Positions 7,180 through 18,548 of a stretch of 64,000 nt of DNA are shown piece after piece. The DNA is taken from positions 1,240,001 to 1,304,000 of the forward strand of contig NZ_AP025017.1 in the NCBI RefSeq assembly GCF_019974135.1, in the 5' to 3' direction. The position numbers and the translations under genes are program-made. Under the pieces are notes generated by a model. The model saw nothing but the letters and a program-made list of their open reading frames with translations, was not told the origin of the DNA and did not search any database. Positions within the stretch are counted from its first letter, which is position 1. Every line of letters begins with the position of its first letter. This DNA is from Actinomyces capricornis. GTDB lineage: Bacteria; Actinomycetota; Actinomycetes; Actinomycetales; Actinomycetaceae.

Positions 7180-7335
7180 ACCGCGCAGCCCCACTTCTCC
7201 GCAGGAATCCGCCCCTGACCCCTACCCCCACCCCCTTAGCAGTACTTTTACAGTAAGAAATGAGGACGATCAGGCGCCGAGAGCCCAGGGCGGCTCTGCC
7301 ACTGGGGCAGGCGGCGGCGCGCCCCTCGGCACCGC

Positions 7336-8922
7336 TCAGAAGTGCGAGCTGGAACCGGCCCCCGAGAAACTGCCCCCGGAGTAGCCGCCGGAGAAGGAGG
7401 ACCCGGAGAAGCCGCCCGAGGAGCCGGTGCTGGCCGGCGTGTAGCTCACCGCCGCGCTGTAGCCCGTCACCAGGCCCTCGATCGGAGAGGAGAACTGGGA
7501 GGACGAGCCGGCCCCCGTCCACCGCACCCCCGAGGCGGCCGCCCCGGGAGAGTCCGGGTTGATCCGGATCGTCGCAGCCGGGTTGTAGGAGGAGCGGTGC
7601 CCATCGAGGATCCACCAGCCCGCGTAGTGCGCGGAGCCGAAGCGCGACCTGCGGGAGTAGTCGCTCTCGTAGCGCTGCAGCCGAGTGCGCCCCACGGAGG
7701 AGGAATCCGCCTCCAGGGCCCTGCGGGCCAGGGCATCGGCGCGCACGCGCGCCTCCTGGGAGATCGCATCGAGCTCATCGAGAGCGGCCGGCGGCGTCAG
7801 GCTTCCGCTGGCGAGATCGCCTGTCATCTGCGCCAGCTGGTCGCTGCACTGGCGCGCCCAGGCGCGCTCGGGCTCGACATCGACCCTGCTGCTCTGGTGC
7901 TTCACCGACGCGCACAACGACCTCAAGGAGGCCAGGTCCTCACGCACCGGGCCTGTCTCATTGGCCCAGGCATCCTGCCAGCCATGGGAGAGGGTGAGCA
8001 GGGCAGCAGTGTTGGCGATGGCGTCGTCCATGGAGTCCAGCTCGCTGGCCCGGCCCTCCATCACCTTGGCCCTGGAGGCCAGCCCGACGGCGAACCAACC
8101 GGCGCCGCGCGGCTGCCCGAAGTCGTGGAAGGCGCGGGTCAGGCTGGCGTAGCGGTCCTCGAACCAGCCGAAGCGGGCCAGCACCTGGGCTCCATGGGCG
8201 TCGTCGGTGGGGATGAGCCCGGCGCGTATCTGGGTGGCGTCATAGTCGGCGGTCACCTGCGCGTAGTGGCGCGAGGCCCGCTTGAAGGCACGGCGGGCCT
8301 CGCCCCGCGCCCACAGCATCCACCCCAGGAGGATCGCCCCGCCACCGACCCCCAGGATGCACAGCAGGACGATCGTGGTCTCCGAGGGCACCGGCCTGCC
8401 GATCACCTGCGCACTGGAGCGCGCCATCGCCTCGATGCCTCCGGCCCAGTCGCCGGCCCGGAAGCTGCTCTTGGCCGACTCCTGGATGCGCTCCTGGGTC
8501 GCCAGATCGACCTTGACGTCCTCACCGAAGTAGCAGCCCACCCAGCGCCCCGTCGGCGAGACCGCCAGGATCACCAGGCCGTCGGCCCAGTAGTTGGGGT
8601 TGTCGTCGATCCAGCCGGGCTCCTTGGCGCGGGCGTACTCCAGGACGGCGGCGTTGAGATTCTCGTCGTACCCCACGTCGAGAGTCACCACCGCCAGCCT
8701 CACCTCCTTGCGGAAGCCGATCTCCTCCAACTGCCGGCCCACCGCCTCGGCTTGAAGCACCTGCGCCTCGTCGTGGACCTCCACCTGGGGCGTGTGACTG
8801 TCGCCGAAGGGCCACAGGGCCCACAGCGGCAGCCCCACCATCAAGACCAGGACCAGGAGGAGCCTCAGGCCCAGGGAGGCGACGGCGCGAGCACCGCCCC
8901 AGCGGACGATCAGGTCGGACAT
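7336..8922 (-). CDS. DUF5129/TPM-domain membrane protein
   Basis: A 528-residue membrane-anchored protein. An N-terminal hydrophobic segment (about residues 15-36, LGLRLLLVLVLMVGLPLWALW) is followed by a TPM-like extracytoplasmic domain at about 45-170 with EVRLAVVTLDVGYDENLN and ADGLVILAVSPTGRWVGCYFGED. A second membrane segment lies near 183-204 (TTIVLLCILGVGGGAILLGWML). A long helical region follows, and the protein ends in a Gly/Ser/Phe-rich tail (SGGFSGSSFSGGYSGGSFSG). It matches DUF5129 proteins of Actinomyces and relatives. TPM domains occur in proteins linked to envelope or photosystem repair, but no function is established here. Confidence 0.8.
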   Translation of the reverse strand: MSDLIVRWGGARAVASLGLRLLLVLVLMVGLPLWALWPFGDSHTPQVEVHDEAQVLQAEAVGRQLEEIGFRKEVRLAVVTLDVGYDENLNAAVLEYARAKEPGWIDDNPNYWADGLVILAVSPTGRWVGCYFGEDVKVDLATQERIQESAKSSFRAGDWAGGIEAMARSSAQVIGRPVPSETTIVLLCILGVGGGAILLGWMLWARGEARRAFKRASRHYAQVTADYDATQIRAGLIPTDDAHGAQVLARFGWFEDRYASLTRAFHDFGQPRGAGWFAVGLASRAKVMEGRASELDSMDDAIANTAALLTLSHGWQDAWANETGPVREDLASLRSLCASVKHQSSRVDVEPERAWARQCSDQLAQMTGDLASGSLTPPAALDELDAISQEARVRADALARRALEADSSSVGRTRLQRYESDYSRRSRFGSAHYAGWWILDGHRSSYNPAATIRINPDSPGAAASGVRWTGAGSSSQFSSPIEGLVTGYSAAVSYTPASTGSSGGFSGSSFSGGYSGGSFSGAGSSSHF

Positions 8923-8987
8923 GGCACCCTCCGTTCAGAGCAGGACACGAAGCGCCACCAGGCTAGTCGCCGGCAGCGCCCCCGCGC

Positions 8988-9386
8988 TCAGGACCGGGCG
9001 GCGACAGCCTCGATCTCCACCCGCGCGCCCAAGGGCAGGCCGGCGACGGCGAAGGCCGCGCGGGCGGGCAGCGCCTCGCCGGTGAAGTAGCGGGCGTAGA
9101 CCTCGTTGACGGCGGCGAAGTCACTGATATCGGCCAGCAGCACGGTGGTCTTGACGACGTCGCCGTAGCCCAGGCCCGCCTCGGCCAGGATCGCGCCCAC
9201 ATTCCTGAGCACCTGCTCGGCCTGCGCCTGCACGTCGCCCTCCACCAGGGCGCCGGTCGCAGGGTCGAGCGGCACCTGGCCGGAGACGAAGACCAGCGAG
9301 CCGGCGCCCTGCCCCGTGGAGACGCCCTGGGCGTAGGGGCCCACAGCAGCGGGGGCCTGATCAGTGGCGATGCGGGTGACGGTCAT
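8988..9386 (-). CDS. ridA: RidA family enamine/imine deaminase
   Basis: A 132-residue protein of the RidA/YjgF/UK114 family. These cytoplasmic trimers hydrolyse reactive 2-aminoacrylate-type enamines and imines made by PLP enzymes. Visible family marks are APAAVGPYAQGV near the start, LVFVSGQVPLDPATG, QAEQVLRNVGAILAEAG, and the C-terminal ALPARAAFAVAGLPLGARVEIEAVA with the conserved arginine and glutamate. Two ATGs are adjacent (9389 and 9386). GGAGG is only 1 nt from the first and 4 nt from the second, so the second is preferred. The serine dehydratase at 16.8-18.5 kb makes exactly such an intermediate, but the genes are not linked. Confidence 0.93.
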   Translation of the reverse strand: MTVTRIATDQAPAAVGPYAQGVSTGQGAGSLVFVSGQVPLDPATGALVEGDVQAQAEQVLRNVGAILAEAGLGYGDVVKTTVLLADISDFAAVNEVYARYFTGEALPARAAFAVAGLPLGARVEIEAVAARS

Positions 9387-9864
9387 CATTCCTCCATTGG
9401 TTCTTGGGACTGTCCTGGAAGCACGCTTAGAGCGCTCACCCGGCGCGCCGCTCAAGCGTGGTCGCCGCGCTGCCGGCACTGGCACGGCGGACGGCCCGGT
9501 GTCGGGGCGCTCATACGCCCGGCTCACTCTAGCGGCGCGGCAGCAGACCGGCCCCCGACCCGCCGTCGCCCCACCCCCCTCAAGGCCGGATCCCCGAGGC
9601 GGCCCGGCCTCGATCCCACCCAGGAGGCCCGGGACCCGAGGCCCGGGCCACTGGCGTCTTGGAGCGCCGTCGTAGGCCGGCACCGCATCCGGGCCGTCCG
9701 GCAGACCGCGCCCATCGGCACTGCCGAGGCCGTCGGCCCCGACCGCTCCTCCTCCACCCCGCCCATGGCTACAGCAACTTCTCCCGAATAGTTCGGCCTA
9801 CCGTCAGGTCAAATCTTCACGCTGAATGCTCCAGACCACAACCACTCATCGGAAGGATCGATCT
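9387..9864. other. Gene-less divergent region between ridA and the DUF1269 gene
   Basis: 478 bp. The middle part (about 9440-9760) is very GC-rich and only gives shadow frames. The right end becomes more AT-rich and probably holds the promoter of the DUF1269 gene, whose start has GGAAGGATC 5 nt before it. No repeat or RNA gene was recognised. Confidence 0.5.
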
Positions 9865-10479
9865 ATGACCGCTCACATCTTCGCCATCGCCACATTCCCC
9901 GAGTCCAGCAAGGCCTACGAGGCCCTCAGTGAGCTGCGCCAGGCCGCAGGAGAGGACCGCATCGGCATCGACGCCGCCGTCATCGCCAAGCGCGACACCA
10001 ACGGCCACTTGAGCTTCGCCGAGGGCGAGGACAACGTCATCGGCGGCGGGGCCGTCACCGGCGGCCTGGTCGGCACGCTCATCGGCGTCCTCGGCGGCCC
10101 CCTGGGCATGCTCGTGGGGTGGGGCGCCGGGGCCCTGGTCGGCTCCTACTCCGACGCCGACCGCGCCGACCACGTGGACACCGCCCTGGGCGAGATCAGC
10201 CAGCACCTGCCCGCCGGCGCCACCGCCATCGTCGCCGAGGTCGAGGAGGTCACCCCCGAGGTGCTCGACACCATCGTGACCTCCCGGGGTGGCGCGGTGC
10301 TCCGCCGCGACGCCGAGGAGGTCGTCGACGAGCTCGAGGCCGCCGAGGCCGCCGCCGAGACCGCCGACCGCGAGGCCTCCCGGATCCTGCGCGAGGAGCG
10401 CAAGGCCGAGCGCAAGCAGAAGTGGGAGGACCGCGTCGAGGCCCTGCGCGAGAAGTTCCACCACAAGAAGGACGACTGA
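9865..10479 (+). CDS. DUF1269 domain-containing protein
   Basis: A 204-residue protein starting at ATG 9865, with GGAAGGATC upstream; an in-frame ATG 39 nt earlier has no ribosome binding site. The N-terminal half has IFAIATFPESSKAYEALSELRQ and IDAAVIAKRDTNGH. A glycine-rich hydrophobic segment follows (GGGAVTGGLVGTLIGVLGGPLGMLVGWGAGALVG, about residues 60-93), typical of the DUF1269/GlsB-like stress-associated family. The C-terminal 60 residues are a charged helix rich in Glu, Arg and Lys, probably a coiled coil. The function is unknown; the glycine zipper suggests membrane association. It is a single gene. Confidence 0.75.
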   Translation: MTAHIFAIATFPESSKAYEALSELRQAAGEDRIGIDAAVIAKRDTNGHLSFAEGEDNVIGGGAVTGGLVGTLIGVLGGPLGMLVGWGAGALVGSYSDADRADHVDTALGEISQHLPAGATAIVAEVEEVTPEVLDTIVTSRGGAVLRRDAEEVVDELEAAEAAAETADREASRILREERKAERKQKWEDRVEALREKFHHKKDD

Positions 10480-10724
10480 CCACCAGCCACCGCCCGCTGG
10501 AGGGCCGTCCCACTGCACGATCCGCCGCGGCAGGGCGGCCCTCCGGCCTGCGCCCCGGCCGGGGCGCGGCAGGGCGGGCGCGCACCCTGCCCGGCAGGAG
10601 CGACGAGGATCGTTTAGGACCATTGCCCCGCCAAGGCGCCCCGCATGTCCGCGCTGCGAGATGCCGCGATGCCCGGGCAGCGAAACGGGCTGACGGCCCC
10701 AGTGGCCCGTGACACACTGCCCCC

Positions 10725-12407
<1,683 letters not shown>

Positions 12408-12427
12408 GGCGGCCCCGCGAGGCCGCC
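12408..12427 (+). terminator. Possible small terminator hairpin after pgm
   Basis: GGCGGCC and GGCCGCC pair across a 6-nt loop directly after the pgm stop. There is no T-tract, so it is only a candidate. Confidence 0.35.
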
Positions 12428-12529
12428 CCGCGAGCCCGGCATCCCCCACCGGCGCCACCGGCCTATCCGGTCAGGCCCGCCCGGTCGGGGGTGCCGGGCT
12501 CGGTGCTGCCTGCGGGCCCGGCGGGCCGC

Positions 12530-14230
12530 TCAGGCCAGGAAGGGGCCGACGGCGCGCGCCACCTCGACGAAGGAGACGGCCCCGGGGTCCGGGGTGCCCA
12601 GGGATTTCTCCCCCAGGGGCCGGGCGCGCCCCACCCGGGCGACGATCCCCTCGGTGGCCCGGGCCCCCTCCTCGGCGGCGGCCACGGCCTCCTGCCAGGC
12701 CTCGGGCAGGGGCCTGTCGGAGGCGGCCAGCGCCTCCACGAAGGGCGCCATGGCATCGACCATGGTCTTGTCCCCCGGCTCGGCCCCGCCCAGGCGCCGG
12801 ACGGCGTCCAGGCAGGCGCGGGCGGCCGCCACGATGCGCTCGGCCCCATAGGGGGCCTCGTCCCCCAGGGCGGCACCGAAGGCGGTGAGCACCGCGCCCC
12901 ACAGCGCCCCGGAGGTGCCGCCGGCACTGGCCGACCAGGCGGCCCCGGCGGCGGTGAGGGTGGTCGAGGCGCCCGCGCCCTGCCCGGCCACGGCGGCCGC
13001 CTCACTGGCCGCGGCGGCCGAGCCGCGGGCCATGCCGATGCCGTGATCGCCGTCGCCGGCCACGGAGTCGAGGCGGCCGAGCTCGGCCTGGCGGTCGGCC
13101 AGCACCGCGCTGATGGCCTCCAGGGCCCTGACGGCGCCGGCCGCGATCCGGCGGGACTGCGGGCTGCCCTCAGCGGTCACGACCACCGCCTCGGCCTCCT
13201 GGGGCAGCTCGGTGTCATCGAGCTCGACCACGGCCACGGAGCCGCGGCGGAAGGCAGGAGTGTCGCAGGGCGCGAGCCACAGGGGCTCGATGACCTCGTC
13301 GAGCCACACGAGGGTCAGCGACAGCCCGGCCATGTCCAGGCTGGTGACGAACTCCCCGACCTGGGGGTCCACCACCTCCAGGCCCGCGTCCAGCAGGCGG
13401 GTGCGGATGTCGTTCCACACCACGAACAGCTCCTCGTACTTGGTGGCGCCCAGGCCATTGACGATGGGCACCACGCGCCTGCCGGCGTCCCGGGGCCGGT
13501 CCTCCAGCAGGCCCTCGACCAGGAGGCGGGCGACGTCGTCGGCGGTGCCCAGCTCGGCGTCGCGGATGCCGGGCTCGCCGTGGATACCCAGCCCCACCCC
13601 CATGGTCCCCGGCTCCACGCGGAACAGCGGCTCGGGGGCGCCGGGCAGGGTGCAGCCGCCGAAGGCGACCCCGAAGGAGCGGGTGCGGTCATTGACCCGG
13701 TTGAAGACCTCGATGACCTCATCGAGGCTGCGGCCCTCCTCGCAGGCGGCCGCGGTCACCTTGAACACGGGCAGGTCGCCGGCGATCCCGCGGCGCTTGA
13801 GGTGCTCCTGGGGGCCGGCGGAGGCGATGTCGTCGGTGACCAGGACGCAGCGGGTGTCAATGCCCTCACTCATGAGGCGCTCGGCCGCCTGCCCGAAGTG
13901 CAGGACGTCGCCGGCGTAGTTGCCGAATCCGATGAGGATGCCGGCGCCGCGGTCGGCGGCCTTGCACACCGAGTAGGCCTGGGCAGCCGAGGGCGAGGAG
14001 AAGATGTTGCCGCATACGGCGCCGTCGGCGAATCCCTGGCCCACCCAGCCGGCGAAGGCCGGATAGTGGCCCGAGCCGCCGCCCACCACGAGGCTGACCT
14101 TGCCCGGCGCGGTGCGGGTGGCCCGCACGACTCCGCCGAAGACCGGCTTGAGGTAGGAGGGGAAGGCACTGGCCAGGCCGGCCACGGCCTGGGCGGGGAA
14201 GTCGTCGGGGGTGTTGAGGAGTCGGGTCAT
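12530..14230 (-). CDS. Dihydroxyacetone-kinase-family protein (DhaK-DhaL fusion)
   Basis: A 566-residue single-chain kinase. The N-terminal DhaK domain (about 1-330) has SLVVGGGSGHYPAFAGWVGQGFADGAVCGNIFSSPS. The C-terminal DhaL domain (about 370-566) has the ATP/Mg motif SVAGDGDHGIGMARG and SAGGTSGALWG. Such ATP-dependent fusions phosphorylate dihydroxyacetone or related ketoses. The GSGHYPAF form, with Tyr instead of the GSGHEP of classical DhaK, is as I recall found in the branch that includes erythrulose kinases, so the substrate may be a tetrulose. It is divergent from a zinc dehydrogenase, which could supply the ketose from a polyol. That pairing is inference. Confidence 0.88.
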   Translation of the reverse strand: MTRLLNTPDDFPAQAVAGLASAFPSYLKPVFGGVVRATRTAPGKVSLVVGGGSGHYPAFAGWVGQGFADGAVCGNIFSSPSAAQAYSVCKAADRGAGILIGFGNYAGDVLHFGQAAERLMSEGIDTRCVLVTDDIASAGPQEHLKRRGIAGDLPVFKVTAAACEEGRSLDEVIEVFNRVNDRTRSFGVAFGGCTLPGAPEPLFRVEPGTMGVGLGIHGEPGIRDAELGTADDVARLLVEGLLEDRPRDAGRRVVPIVNGLGATKYEELFVVWNDIRTRLLDAGLEVVDPQVGEFVTSLDMAGLSLTLVWLDEVIEPLWLAPCDTPAFRRGSVAVVELDDTELPQEAEAVVVTAEGSPQSRRIAAGAVRALEAISAVLADRQAELGRLDSVAGDGDHGIGMARGSAAAASEAAAVAGQGAGASTTLTAAGAAWSASAGGTSGALWGAVLTAFGAALGDEAPYGAERIVAAARACLDAVRRLGGAEPGDKTMVDAMAPFVEALAASDRPLPEAWQEAVAAAEEGARATEGIVARVGRARPLGEKSLGTPDPGAVSFVEVARAVGPFLA

Positions 14231-14481
14231 GGCTGCTCAGCTCCTTCGCTGGTCGGCAGGTCGGACGGTGGTCGTCAGGCGGTCATCGGGCGGTCGCAGG
14301 ATCATCAGCTGATCGACGACGGGACATGAGGCGGTCGAGGACGGGTGGGCGGGCCGTGGACCCGGGGCGCGGCGCCCCGACCTCGATGTCGGGACCAGCT
14401 GGGCCAGGCAGCGGCCATCAGTCAGTGAAGCATGAGATGTTGGTACCCACAAGACGCGGAACGCACGAGCAGGAGCCCCGA

Positions 14482-15642
14482 ATGACGCGCCAGCACACGG
14501 ATCCCCCCGCATCCGGGACGATGCCGGCCCTGACCCTGCGCGGTCCGGGCGACGCCGCCCTGACCGACAAGCCCATCCCGGTCCCCGGCCCCGGGGAGGT
14601 GCTGCTCGAGGTGGAGGCCACGACGATCTGCGGCACGGATCTGCGCATCATCTCCGGGGAGAAGACCAGCGGGGTGCGCCCCGGGGTGACCCTGGGCCAT
14701 GAGATCGCCGGGCGCATCGCCGCCCTGGGCGAGGGGCTGGAGGGCCCGGGGGGCCAAGGCGGCCAGGGGAGCCCCGGCGGTGGGGGCGGGCTGGCGGTGG
14801 GCCAGCAGGCGACAGTCTCGATCGTCGTCTCCTGCGGGGTGTGCCGGGCCTGCCTGCGGGGGCGGGAGCACCTGTGCGCCTCCATGGAGCTCTTCGGCTA
14901 CGGGATCGACGGCGGCCTGGCCCCCTACGTGCTGGTGCCGGCGCGGGCGGTGGCGCGCGGCAACGTCATCCCGGTGGCGCCCCACCGCGAGATGCCGGCC
15001 ACGCGGCTCGCCCTGGCCGAGCCGGTGTCCTGCGTGCTCAACGGGCACCGCCGCCACGGCGGGGTCAACCCCGGGGAGACGGTGGTGATCCTGGGCGGGG
15101 GGCCGATCGGCCTGCTGCACGCCCGGCTGTGCCTGGCGGCCGGGGCGGGCAGGGTCATCGTCTCGGGGCGCAACCCGCAGCGCCGGCGGGTCGCCGAGGC
15201 GCTGGGCGCCCAGGCAGTGGCGCCCCAGGAGGCCGCCGCGGCGGTGGCTGAGGCCACCGGCGGGTGGGGGGCCGACGTCGTCATCGTGGCCATCGGGGCC
15301 GCGGAGCTGGCCGACGCCTCCCTGGAGCTGGCGGCGCCCGGTGGGCGGGTCAGCTGGTTCGCGGGCTTCCCCAAGGGTTCGCGCGCCTCGATCCAGCCCA
15401 ACACCGTGCACTACGAGGAGCTCGCGGTCTCGGGGGGATCCAATGCCACGCGGGCCGATGTGCATGACGCCGTGGCGATGCTGGCCGGCGGGCTCCTCGA
15501 CGAGACCGCGATCGTCACCCACACCTTCGGCCTGGACCAGTGGCGCGAGGCCGTGGAGGCGGCCCGCGAGCACGTCGGCGTCAAGATCGCCATCGATCCG
15601 CGTCGGGGCGCGGGTAGGGGCGCCGGAAGGTCGGGAGGATAG
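14482..15642 (+). CDS. Zinc-dependent alcohol/polyol dehydrogenase (MDR family)
   Basis: A 386-residue medium-chain dehydrogenase. The start is the ATG 6 nt after AGGAG; longer frames upstream lack a site. The catalytic zinc residues are seen in TTICGTDLR and GVTLGHEIAG, and the structural zinc cysteines in CGVCRACLRGREHLC. The nucleotide-binding VVILGGGPIGLLHARL follows. It resembles sorbitol/threonine-type dehydrogenases. A glycine-rich insert (GGQGGQGSPGGGGG) after the GHE motif is unusual and probably a surface loop. It is divergent from the DhaK-DhaL kinase gene; together they may oxidise and phosphorylate a small polyol. The substrate cannot be read from the sequence. Confidence 0.85.
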   Translation: MTRQHTDPPASGTMPALTLRGPGDAALTDKPIPVPGPGEVLLEVEATTICGTDLRIISGEKTSGVRPGVTLGHEIAGRIAALGEGLEGPGGQGGQGSPGGGGGLAVGQQATVSIVVSCGVCRACLRGREHLCASMELFGYGIDGGLAPYVLVPARAVARGNVIPVAPHREMPATRLALAEPVSCVLNGHRRHGGVNPGETVVILGGGPIGLLHARLCLAAGAGRVIVSGRNPQRRRVAEALGAQAVAPQEAAAAVAEATGGWGADVVIVAIGAAELADASLELAAPGGRVSWFAGFPKGSRASIQPNTVHYEELAVSGGSNATRADVHDAVAMLAGGLLDETAIVTHTFGLDQWREAVEAAREHVGVKIAIDPRRGAGRGAGRSGG

Positions 15643-15652
15643 GCTGGTCGAC

Positions 15653-16729
15653 GTGAGCCAGTCCCGCCCCTCCGGGCCCTCCCAGCGCAGGGTGGAGCGC
15701 ATCAGCGACCAGGCCGATGCCCCCGAGCAGGACCCCGTGCGCGCCAGTGCGCCGTCGTCGGGCCCTGCGGTGCCTCGCTCCGCCCCCTCCCACCAGTCGA
15801 GGCCCGGCCCTGGGGACGACATCATGCTGTCCACCGGCAGGCCCCAGCCGGCGCCCCGGCCCACCCAGGAGCAGATCCGCCGCCAACCGGGCCGCAAGGC
15901 CTGGGTGCCCCACCAGCACGGCGCCTGGTCGATGCTGGTGCTGCCGCCGATCGTCGGCTGGATGGTGGGGGGCTGGTCCTGGGTGAACCTGCTGCTCCTG
16001 CCCGCCTGGTGGGGGGCCTACCTCACCTACTGGGCATGGTCGCAGTGGCTGCGCACGCGCTCGCCGCAGCGCCGCGCCCTCATCCTGGTTCCACTGCTGG
16101 CCTACACGGGCTGGACGGCGCTGCTGGGTCTGATCACGCTCCTGGCAGCCCCCTTCCTGGTGCAGTGGATGGTGCCCCTCGCCCCGCTGTTCGCCATCGC
16201 CCTGCACCAGGTGTGGCGGGGGCGGGAGCGCTCCCTCATCTCGGGGCTGGTGACGACGGCGGCCGCCTCCCTCATGGCGGCGGTCACCTACAGCCTGGCC
16301 GTGCGCGGCGCGGGCGGCTTCCTGGGCCTGGGCACCGGGGCCTCCGAGCTGCCGGGGGCCTCGCCCAACGGCGCGCTCACGGGCTGGCCCTGGATGTGGC
16401 TGGTCACGGGCATGACGACGGCCTACTTCTGCGGGACGGTGCCCTATATCAAGTCGATGATCCGCGAGCGCTTCAACTACCCGCTGCTGGCCGGCACCGT
16501 GGTGGCGCATGCGGTGGTGGCCTCGGTGACGGGCTGGCTGGCCTCGGGCGGCTACCTGCCGGTGGCGCATGCGGTCCTGTGGGTGGTGCTGGCGCTGCGC
16601 TCCCTGGTGATGCCGCTGTGGCAGTGGCGCCTGGTGCGCACCCGCCACCGGCCCCTGCGGCCCGGGGTCCTGGGGATCGTCGAGGTCGTCATGTGCGTGG
16701 CCTTCCTGCTGACCCTGCCCCTCCCCTAA
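15653..16729 (+). CDS. YwiC-like integral membrane protein
   Basis: A 358-residue protein. The first 75 residues are Pro/Ser-rich and probably disordered. The conserved YwiC-like opening WVPHQHGAWSMLVLPPIVGW follows, then about eight hydrophobic segments to the C-terminus, including WVNLLLLPAWWGAYLTYWAW, LILVPLLAYTGWTALLGLITLL and VLGIVEVVMCVAFLLTLPL. YwiC-like proteins have no settled function. The start is uncertain: the chosen GTG has GGAGGA 13 nt upstream at the stop of the dehydrogenase gene, while ATG 15824 would remove most of the disordered tail. The 11-nt spacing from the dehydrogenase suggests co-transcription. Confidence 0.75.
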   Translation: MSQSRPSGPSQRRVERISDQADAPEQDPVRASAPSSGPAVPRSAPSHQSRPGPGDDIMLSTGRPQPAPRPTQEQIRRQPGRKAWVPHQHGAWSMLVLPPIVGWMVGGWSWVNLLLLPAWWGAYLTYWAWSQWLRTRSPQRRALILVPLLAYTGWTALLGLITLLAAPFLVQWMVPLAPLFAIALHQVWRGRERSLISGLVTTAAASLMAAVTYSLAVRGAGGFLGLGTGASELPGASPNGALTGWPWMWLVTGMTTAYFCGTVPYIKSMIRERFNYPLLAGTVVAHAVVASVTGWLASGGYLPVAHAVLWVVLALRSLVMPLWQWRLVRTRHRPLRPGVLGIVEVVMCVAFLLTLPLP

Positions 16730-16731
16730 CC

Positions 16732-16799
16732 TTCGACAATTTGCATGAGATCGTACTTTTCCAGGCCCGGAGAAGTACGATCTCATGCAAATTGTCGAA
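16732..16799. terminator. Very long perfect hairpin between convergent genes
   Basis: 27-nt arms (16732-16758 and 16773-16799) pair perfectly. The 14-nt spacer adds a T-G pair and a TCC/GGA pair, giving about 31 paired positions. It is clearly more AT-rich than its surroundings and sits 2 nt after the YwiC-like stop and 9 nt after the serine dehydratase stop, so it can terminate both. Its length and base composition also fit a small mobile palindrome. Confidence 0.75.
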
Positions 16800-16808
16800 A
16801 AGAAGGGG

Positions 16809-18470
16809 TTAGCACTCGATGACGTTGACGGCCAGGCCGCCGCGGGACGTCTCCTTGTACTTGGCGAGCATGTCCTCCCCGGTCTGGCGCATCGTCTCGA
16901 TCACCGTGTCGAGGCTGACGGCGTGGCGCCCCTCCCCCCACAGGGCCATGCGCGCCGCGTTGATGGCCTTGACCGCGGCCACCGCGTTGCGCTCGATGCA
17001 GGGGATCTGCACCAGCCCACCCACCGGGTCGCAGGTCAGGCCCAGGTTGTGCTCCATGGCGATCTCGGCGGCGTTCTCCACCTGGGCGGGGCTGCCGCCC
17101 AGCGCCTCGGCCAGGCCCGCGGCCGCCATGGAGGAGGCCGACCCCACCTCCCCCTGGCAGCCCACCTCGGCCCCGGCGATGGAGGCATTGGTCTTGATCA
17201 GGCCCCCCACGGCGGTGGCGGCCAGCAGAAAGCGGCGGGCGCCGTCGTCGTCGGCCCCGGGGATGAAGCGCTCGTAGTAGGCCAGGACGGCCGGCACGAT
17301 CCCGGCGGCGCCATTGGTGGGGGCGGTCACCACCCGGCGCCCCGCCGCGTTCTCCTCGTTGACGGCCAGGGCGAACAGGTCCACCCAGTCCATGCCGCGC
17401 AGCGGGTCGGCCATGGCGAAGGCCTTGCCGGGCCCGACGGCCTGGGCCTGGAGGCGCTCGTGGAGGGCCTTGGCGCGGCGCCGCACCCCCAGTCCGCCGG
17501 GCAGGGTGCCCTCGGCGTGGATACCGGCCTCGATGCAGGCGCGCATGGTCGAGCGCAGCCGGTCCAGGTAGGCGATGACCTCATGGCGGGGGCGCGCGGA
17601 GATCTCATTGGCCAGTACGACGTCGGCCACCCCCAGCTCCTCGCGCCGGCAGATCTCCAGCAGGGCGGCGGAGGTGGTGAAGGGGTAGGGGGCGGGGGTG
17701 GCGTGCACCTGGGTGGTCGAGGCCGACGACAGGGCCTGGATCGAGGGGGCGCCGGGGGTGCCCACGTCCTCCATGACGAAGCCGCCGCCCACGGAGTAGT
17801 AGGTGCGGCGCAGGATCTCACCGCCGTCGGGCCGATAGGCGGTCAGGGTCATGCCGTTGACGTGGTAGGGCAGGACCCGGCCGGGCAGGAAGTGGATGTC
17901 GGCGGCGGGGGTGAAGGGCACCGGCCCGACGCCGTGGATCACCAACTCCTCGGCCGCCCCGACCTGCTCCATGTGGGAGGCGCAGACCTCGGCGGGCACG
18001 CTCTCGGGCTCGTGGCCCGCCAGCCCCATGAGGACGGCCCGGTCGGTGGCGTGCCCGCGGCCGGTGGCGCCCAGCGACCCGTAGAGCTCGACAGTCAGGC
18101 GGCTGACGGCCGGCGCCGTGGCGCCACCATGGCCGGGGCCGACGGCGGCCAGGGCCTGGGCCAGCGCGGTGGCGTAGGCGCGGCTGGCCCGCATGGGGCC
18201 CACGGTGTGGGAGGAGGAGGGGCCGATGCCGATGCGCATGAGGTCGAAGACGCTCAGGGGGCGGGGAGCGCGCTCGGCGGGGAGCGCCCCGGCCATGAGG
18301 GCGGCGGGGGTGGTCTCCTCCAGGGCGGTGGGGACCAGGGCCTCCTCGGCCTCGACGGCGATGCCCACAGCGCTGCTCACGGCGCCGGGGCCCGTGCGGT
18401 CGGGCTCGCGGGAGGGCGGGGTGGCCGATCCGGCCGTGGGCGGCTCGACGGCGATGTCGCGAATCGTCAT
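16809..18470 (-). CDS. sdaA: L-serine ammonia-lyase, iron-sulfur dependent, single chain
   Basis: A 553-residue enzyme that deaminates L-serine to pyruvate and ammonia with a [4Fe-4S] cluster. The beta domain opens with [24 protein letters not shown] at about residues 62-85. The alpha domain carries [38 protein letters not shown] and a further C-terminal cysteine (VIEC at the very end), matching the cluster and C-terminal-tail cysteines of the family. The N-terminal 60 residues are low-complexity. The start is the ATG just after a GGGGGG stretch; longer frames lack a site. The gene ends at the shared hairpin at 16732-16799. RidA in this window would detoxify its enamine by-product. Confidence 0.93.
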   Translation of the reverse strand: MTIRDIAVEPPTAGSATPPSREPDRTGPGAVSSAVGIAVEAEEALVPTALEETTPAALMAGALPAERAPRPLSVFDLMRIGIGPSSSHTVGPMRASRAYATALAQALAAVGPGHGGATAPAVSRLTVELYGSLGATGRGHATDRAVLMGLAGHEPESVPAEVCASHMEQVGAAEELVIHGVGPVPFTPAADIHFLPGRVLPYHVNGMTLTAYRPDGGEILRRTYYSVGGGFVMEDVGTPGAPSIQALSSASTTQVHATPAPYPFTTSAALLEICRREELGVADVVLANEISARPRHEVIAYLDRLRSTMRACIEAGIHAEGTLPGGLGVRRRAKALHERLQAQAVGPGKAFAMADPLRGMDWVDLFALAVNEENAAGRRVVTAPTNGAAGIVPAVLAYYERFIPGADDDGARRFLLAATAVGGLIKTNASIAGAEVGCQGEVGSASSMAAAGLAEALGGSPAQVENAAEIAMEHNLGLTCDPVGGLVQIPCIERNAVAAVKAINAARMALWGEGRHAVSLDTVIETMRQTGEDMLAKYKETSRGGLAVNVIEC

Positions 18471-18548
18471 CCCCCCATGATGCACCACGAGCACCACACC
18501 GAGGCACCGCACCACATCCGCGGATCACCAGTTCGCTCTCGCCCCCAC

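Noticed and set aside
6947..7615. Upstream extension of the DUF5926 frame to 514 codons
   Set aside because: The extension has a composition unlike a protein, runs through repeat copy A and the end of the DUF5129 gene, and the conserved basic N-terminus MSKKKRQGRRRA marks the start.
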